Assembly (NCBI RefSeq): GCF_007748035.1 | Contig: NZ_CP036278.1 | Span: 2,604,001 to 2,668,000, forward strand | DNA: 64,000 nt | DNA from: Aeoliella mucimassa | Lineage (GTDB): Bacteria > Planctomycetota > Planctomycetia > Pirellulales > Lacipirellulaceae | Reading direction: 5' to 3' | Shown here: positions 59,695 through 64,000 of the stretch, one piece after another | How positions within the stretch are numbered: the first letter of the stretch is position 1 | How the letters are laid out: every line of letters begins with the position of its first letter | Made by a program: the position numbers and the translations under genes | The notes under the pieces: model-generated | The model's input: the letters and a program-made list of their open reading frames with translations, nothing else | What the model was told of the DNA's origin: nothing | The model's database searches: none

Positions 59695-62688
59695 ATGATG
59701 AACCGAAACGTCGCTTTGCCCCTGTTTACCCTCTTGGCAATTCTTGCCGCAGCCAGTGTTTCCCCTTTGCGAGCCCAGGATGCGGCGGAGTGGAAGCCGG
59801 TTGACCCGCCGATGCTCACCCGTTGGGCCAAGGATATTGATCCGAATCAGCCGCTGCCCGAGTATCCTCGTCCGCAGTTGACTCGTTCCGACTGGATGAA
59901 CCTCAATGGGCTGTGGCAATACGCGATAACCGACAAGCAGTCAACGCGTCCGATTAACTGGGATGGCCAGATCCTCGTTCCTTATCCCGTGGAAAGTGCC
60001 TTGAGCGGTGTTAAGCGATCGCTCAAGCCTGAGGATGCTCTGTATTACAGTCGCAAGTTCGAAGTACCCAGCGATTGGAGCGGAAAACGCATTCTCTTGC
60101 ACTTCGGTGCTGTCGACTACCGCTGCCAAGTGTTTGTGAATTACAAACGCGTCGGCAGTCACGAGGGAGGTTACGATCCCTTTAGTTTCGACATTACCCC
60201 CTACCTGACCGGTGACAAAGAGCAATCGCTTATGGTAAAAGTCACCGACCCCACCTACACCGAAGGTCAACCGCGCGGCAAGCAAACGCTTAGTCCCGCC
60301 GGCATTATGTACACGCCGACTTCCGGTATCTGGCAAACCGTCTGGCTCGAACCCGTCGCCGATGGCGGTGTTGAAGATCTGATAATCGTACCGGATGTCG
60401 ATGGCGAATCGGTAAAGGTCACCGTCGATCTCTATGGCGATTCCAAAGATACGGTTTCCGTCGAAGTGAAAGGTGGTGAGTCGATCAGCGGCGCCGCAGG
60501 CGAAGAGTTGACCGTTCCTGTGAAATCGCCGCGACTCTGGAGCCCCGAAGATCCTTATCTGTACGACATGACGATTCAGGTCGAACAGCAAGGCAAGGTT
60601 GTCGACGAAATCGGAACCTACTTCGGTATGCGATCCATCAAGAAAGCCGAAGTCGATGGTGTTCAGCGCTTGCTGCTCAACGGCAAGCCGCTGTTCATGT
60701 TTGGTCCGCTCGATCAGGGCTTCTGGCCCGATGGTGTGTATACCGCGCCGACGGATGAAGCTCTGAAGTATGATATCGAAATCACCAAGAAGCTTGGATT
60801 CAATACGACACGTAAGCACATCAAGGTCGAACCCGCTCGGTGGTACTACCATGCCGATCGGTTGGGACTGATTGTCTGGCAAGACATGCCTTCGGCCAAC
60901 TCGTACGACACCCCACCCGGCGGTCGTCCTGCAGTCGATAAAGATGCCTACGAAACCCAACTTAAGGCCTTGATCGACAATCTGGAGAATCATCCAGCGA
61001 TCGTGATGTGGATTGTGTTTAACGAAAGCCAAGGCAAGCACGATACCGCGAAGCTGGTTCGCATCGTTCGAGACCTCGATCCTTCGCGTCTGGTGAACGA
61101 AGATAGTGGTTTCCAAGGCCATGGTGGACCTTACCGGGGATTCGGCGACTTGTTCGACTGCCACCCCTACCCTGCCCCGCGAGTGTTCGATGCCCCTGAG
61201 GGCAAGGCCTTCGCCTTGGGCGAGTACGGTGGTATCGGCCTGAAAATGGGCAATAACCCCTGGCAAGCCAAGGGATGGGGTTACACGACGACCAAAAACT
61301 CGCGCGAACTCGAAGACCTGTATGCCCAGTTCACTGGCATGCTCAAGAAGTTCAACGAAGAGAATGGTCTCACCAGTGCCATCTATACTCAGCTGACCGA
61401 CGTCGAAATCGAAATCAATGGTTTGTTGACTTATGATCGCCAACTGAAGATCGATCCCGAGTGGATCGCCAAGGCGAATCGCTTTGAGTGGGACGGTCCC
61501 AAGTACGTTCCATTGGTAGCCGACTCGCGAACTTCGTCTGTTGAGTACACCTACACGTTCACCCAACCTGGCGACGAGTGGATGCAACCAGCTTGTGACA
61601 CCAGCAGCTGGAAGACCGGCGAAGGTGGTTTTGGCACCCGCGAAACGCCAAACATCGGAAAGCTTGGCACCAAGTGGAACACATCCGACATCTGGCTGCG
61701 TCGCGAAGTTGATCTGCCAGAATTGGATGCCGAGCAACTGTCGCAGTTGGTGCTTCAGATCTATCACGACGACGACGTGAAGGTCTACTTCAATGGTGTG
61801 TTGGCCATTGATAAGAGCGGTTTCGAATCGAACTACGCCAGCGTTAGCGTAAGCGATGAAGCACGACAGGCCCTCAAGCCTGGCGAAAAGAACTTGGTTG
61901 CCATCCATTGTCATCAAGGCACTGGTGGGCAGTACATTGATTTCGGTCTGGGAGTGCTCGATCCGAATCGTCCGGTTTCTAGTGAATCGGCTTCTGCCGA
62001 CGGAAAAGGAGAGCAGGTTAGCAAAACCTTCACCCGCACCGCGCAAGTAGAACAGCAGCTTGATTACTTGTTTTACTTGCCGAGCGACTACGATGCGAAC
62101 CGCACGGAAGGCTGGCCACTGATGCTCTTCCTGCACGGGGCCGGAGAACGTGGTTCCGACGTGTCGAAGGTAAAGGTACATGGCCCACCGAAACTGGTAG
62201 CCAACGGGAAAGACCTGCCGTGCATTCTGGTTTCTCCGCAATGCCCGAAAGGCCGCGTGTGGAACGTCGACGAGCTGAATGGCCTGCTCGATTCGATCAT
62301 GGAAGAGTACAACGTGGATGCCGATCGTGTGTATCTCACTGGATTGAGCATGGGAGGTTTTGGAACCTGGAATCTGGGAACCTCAAATCCCGAACGTTTT
62401 GCAGCCCTCGCGCCCATCTGTGGTGGCGGCGACGAGATTGCCGTGATGCTGGCCGCCGACGAGAAGAAAGAAACGCTTCGCAACTTGCCCGTGTGGGCGT
62501 TCCACGGAGAGATTGATCCCGTAGTGCCGCTGGAGGCCTCGCAAAAGATGGTCGACGCGCTCAAGAAGATTGGGTCGGAGAAGGTGAAGTTCACCACCTA
62601 TCCCGAAGCGGCTCACGACTCGTGGACCCAAACCTACGACAATCCCGAGTTCTTTAAGTGGATGTTCGAGCAAAAGCGGGGCAAATAG
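59695..62688 (+). CDS. GH2 glycosidase fused to an alpha/beta-hydrolase esterase
   Basis: A 997-residue exported fusion. After the signal peptide (AILAAASVSPLRAQ) comes a GH2 set: sugar-binding domain YPRPQLTRSDWMNLNGLWQY, Ig-like domain, and a TIM barrel with acid/base Glu444 (WIVFNESQGK) and nucleophile Glu510 (GEYGGIG). Residues of about 605-770 look like a jelly roll (DDDVKVYFNGVLAID). The C-terminal third is a serine hydrolase: LMLFLHGAGERGSD, GLSMGGFGTW with Ser885, and AAHDSWTQTY with the His. It could remove an acyl group and cut the freed sugar in one protein. Starts at 59659 and 59698 are also possible. Confidence 0.9.
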   Translation: MMNRNVALPLFTLLAILAAASVSPLRAQDAAEWKPVDPPMLTRWAKDIDPNQPLPEYPRPQLTRSDWMNLNGLWQYAITDKQSTRPINWDGQILVPYPVESALSGVKRSLKPEDALYYSRKFEVPSDWSGKRILLHFGAVDYRCQVFVNYKRVGSHEGGYDPFSFDITPYLTGDKEQSLMVKVTDPTYTEGQPRGKQTLSPAGIMYTPTSGIWQTVWLEPVADGGVEDLIIVPDVDGESVKVTVDLYGDSKDTVSVEVKGGESISGAAGEELTVPVKSPRLWSPEDPYLYDMTIQVEQQGKVVDEIGTYFGMRSIKKAEVDGVQRLLLNGKPLFMFGPLDQGFWPDGVYTAPTDEALKYDIEITKKLGFNTTRKHIKVEPARWYYHADRLGLIVWQDMPSANSYDTPPGGRPAVDKDAYETQLKALIDNLENHPAIVMWIVFNESQGKHDTAKLVRIVRDLDPSRLVNEDSGFQGHGGPYRGFGDLFDCHPYPAPRVFDAPEGKAFALGEYGGIGLKMGNNPWQAKGWGYTTTKNSRELEDLYAQFTGMLKKFNEENGLTSAIYTQLTDVEIEINGLLTYDRQLKIDPEWIAKANRFEWDGPKYVPLVADSRTSSVEYTYTFTQPGDEWMQPACDTSSWKTGEGGFGTRETPNIGKLGTKWNTSDIWLRREVDLPELDAEQLSQLVLQIYHDDDVKVYFNGVLAIDKSGFESNYASVSVSDEARQALKPGEKNLVAIHCHQGTGGQYIDFGLGVLDPNRPVSSESASADGKGEQVSKTFTRTAQVEQQLDYLFYLPSDYDANRTEGWPLMLFLHGAGERGSDVSKVKVHGPPKLVANGKDLPCILVSPQCPKGRVWNVDELNGLLDSIMEEYNVDADRVYLTGLSMGGFGTWNLGTSNPERFAALAPICGGGDEIAVMLAADEKKETLRNLPVWAFHGEIDPVVPLEASQKMVDALKKIGSEKVKFTTYPEAAHDSWTQTYDNPEFFKWMFEQKRGK

Positions 62689-62793
62689 CCTCGCGAAGGT
62701 TCGGATCGACTCGCATGCTATGCTGTTAGTAGCACGCAGCATCGCGTGTGGTACGAAGTGCAATTGTTGGTTCTCTGGATACGAGGTGTGAAT

Positions 62794-63777
62794 ATGCGTG
62801 CGCTCAAAATCGGCTCGTTGATCGTGGTCGCTATGGCGATACAGTCGGTGGGGGTGGCTCAGCCGCCAGCGACTTCCGGCAATCCGGTGGTCGAAGGTTG
62901 GTACGCCGACCCTGAAGGATTGATTTTTGAGAACACTTATTGGATCTACCCGACGTATTCGGCACCGTACGGAGAGCAGACTTTCTTTGATTGCTTCTCG
63001 TCCAAGGATATGGTGCATTGGCAGAAACACTCGCGAGTGTTGAAGGCCGACGACGTTAAGTGGGCGAGCTATGCGATGTGGGCTCCCTCGGTGATCAAGA
63101 AAGAAGACAAGTACTACTTCTTCTTTGGGGCCAACGACATCCAAAACGACGAAGCCCTTGGTGGCATCGGGGTTGCAGTTTCCGACAGCCCGGAAGGACC
63201 CTTTAAGGACCATCTTGGCAAGCCACTGATCGATAAGTTTCATAATCGTGCGCAGCCGATCGACCAGTTTGCCTTCAAGGATGTCGATGGCACCTACTAT
63301 CTGATCTATGGCGGTTGGCGTCATTGCAATATTGCCAAGCTCAACGACGACTTCAGCGGATTCATTCCTTTCGAAGATGGCGAAACGTTTCGCGAGATCA
63401 CTCCGGATCGTTACGTGGAAGGCCCGATCATGTTCGTCCGCAACGACAAGTACTACTTCATGTGGTCGGAGGGGGGATGGACGGGGCCCAACTATAGCGT
63501 GGCGTACGCAATTGCCGACTCACCGTTCGGCCCATTCAAGCGGATTGGCAAGGTGTTAAAGCAAGATCCCGAGGTCGCCACCGGTGCGGGCCACCATTCG
63601 GTGATTCAGATCCCCGGCAAGGACGAATGGTACGCAGTCTACCATCGCCGACCGTTGGGCGAGACCGACGGAAACCATCGGGTGACTTGCATCGATCGCA
63701 TGGAATTCGACGACCAAGGTCTTATCAAGCCGATCAAGATTACTTTCGATGGAGTAGAGCCTCGCCCTCTCGACTAA
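62794..63777 (+). CDS. Secreted GH43-family glycosidase
   Basis: A 327-residue protein. Signal peptide ends near GVAQPP. The catalytic triad of GH43 is visible: base Asp39 in GWYADPEGL, an Asp in QPIDQFAFKDVDG and the acid Glu in RYVEGPIMFVRND. The blades YAMWAPSVIKKEDKYYFFFG and HHSVIQIPGKDEWYAVYHRR complete the five-bladed propeller. GH43 enzymes act on arabinose, xylose or galactose side chains; the specificity is open. It follows the GH2-esterase fusion by about 105 bp and probably works on the same glycan. Confidence 0.92.
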   Translation: MRALKIGSLIVVAMAIQSVGVAQPPATSGNPVVEGWYADPEGLIFENTYWIYPTYSAPYGEQTFFDCFSSKDMVHWQKHSRVLKADDVKWASYAMWAPSVIKKEDKYYFFFGANDIQNDEALGGIGVAVSDSPEGPFKDHLGKPLIDKFHNRAQPIDQFAFKDVDGTYYLIYGGWRHCNIAKLNDDFSGFIPFEDGETFREITPDRYVEGPIMFVRNDKYYFMWSEGGWTGPNYSVAYAIADSPFGPFKRIGKVLKQDPEVATGAGHHSVIQIPGKDEWYAVYHRRPLGETDGNHRVTCIDRMEFDDQGLIKPIKITFDGVEPRPLD

Positions 63778-63926
63778 CTCGGCAAGGCGAAAGCTCTCCA
63801 CACCTCCAGCCGACGCCGCATGAGGGGAGCGATTCGCTGCATCCAAGTGGCATCCCGATCGACCCGCGTGTCTAATACGGCAAGCGTTTATTGCTCTCTA
63901 CCACCCGACCGGGAGCCCATGCGATT

Positions 63927-64000
63927 GTGAATGCCAAGCAGGCGGTTTCGACGCCAAAGCCTACCGATGTAAAGGTGGTAGGCGCAGAGCTGTATTTCCT
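63927..64000 (+). CDS. Start of a gene cut by the window end
   Basis: A GTG at 63927 with GGGAG upstream opens a frame to the window end (24 codons: start NAKQAVSTPKPTDVKVVG then AELYF). The beginning KVVGAELYF is reminiscent of an enolase-superfamily N-terminal strand, but this is too short to name. Confidence 0.35.
   Translation, partial: MNAKQAVSTPKPTDVKVVGAELYF

Noticed and set aside
59941-62241. Minus-strand frame of 766 codons
   Set aside because: Antisense of the GH2-esterase fusion; no domain seen.

Overview
The window looks like chromosomal DNA of a planctomycete of the Pirellulales type; genus and species cannot be fixed from sequence alone. The markers are a BBP7-like outer-membrane barrel, a DUF1559 prepilin-like protein, small membrane proteins opening with NPYQSP, several PEP-CTERM (exosortase) substrates with dockerin repeats, and four secreted FGly-type sulfatases. 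Dense protein-coding DNA of fairly high GC makes many long antisense shadow frames, which were left out. No rRNA, tRNA or CRISPR array was recognised.

Region 1 (1-18280) is mostly housekeeping. It holds the end of a histidine kinase, two unknown proteins, a secreted GH16 glucanase, an IS110-family element, a HAF-repeat PEP-CTERM protein, a split acyl-carrier-like membrane protein, a NYN/YacP-type protein, pgi, cysE, hisC, a BBP7 barrel, a YqgE/AlgH protein, trpE, the mcsA-mcsB protein-arginine kinase pair and ppk2. Region 2 (18788-30721) has a lipoprotein di-haem peroxidase, an FHS-type sugar permease with a ROK kinase, a sulfatase, a GH125/GH92 mannosidase pair and a secreted HExxH metallopeptidase. 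Region 3 (30835-41847) is a polysaccharide-utilisation block: a minus-strand run of a GH43-like protein, a GH2 enzyme, two sulfatases and a DUF5060 glycosidase-like protein, with a divergent fourth sulfatase.

Region 4 (41861-63777) is the most coherent and unusual part and reads as a sialic-acid utilisation locus. A minus-strand pair, a GH33 sialidase translationally coupled by ATGA to a lyase of the DapA/NanA family, diverges from a GntR-type regulator. The regulator leads a plus-strand series: a LamG/PEP-CTERM protein, a second sialidase with dockerin repeats, a giant LamG protein, a DUF1559 protein, a small lipoprotein, a clear N-acetylneuraminate lyase, a one-polypeptide fusion of a NanM-like Kelch mutarotase with a sodium:solute symporter, a GH2-esterase fusion and a GH43 enzyme. 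The inferred flow is release of sialic acid outside the cytoplasm, anomer conversion and Na+-coupled uptake, then cleavage by the lyase. The epimerase, kinase and Nag steps are not seen near the locus, although a ROK kinase lies about 20 kb away.

Two structural surprises sit in region 4. An IS903-type IS5 element with a perfect 9-bp target duplication has split the signal peptide of the giant protein. That protein itself consists of three head-to-tail exosortase substrates, each with its own signal-like segment, dockerin repeats and PEP-CTERM tail, in one reading frame. The pre-insertion gene can be rebuilt exactly (1463 codons).
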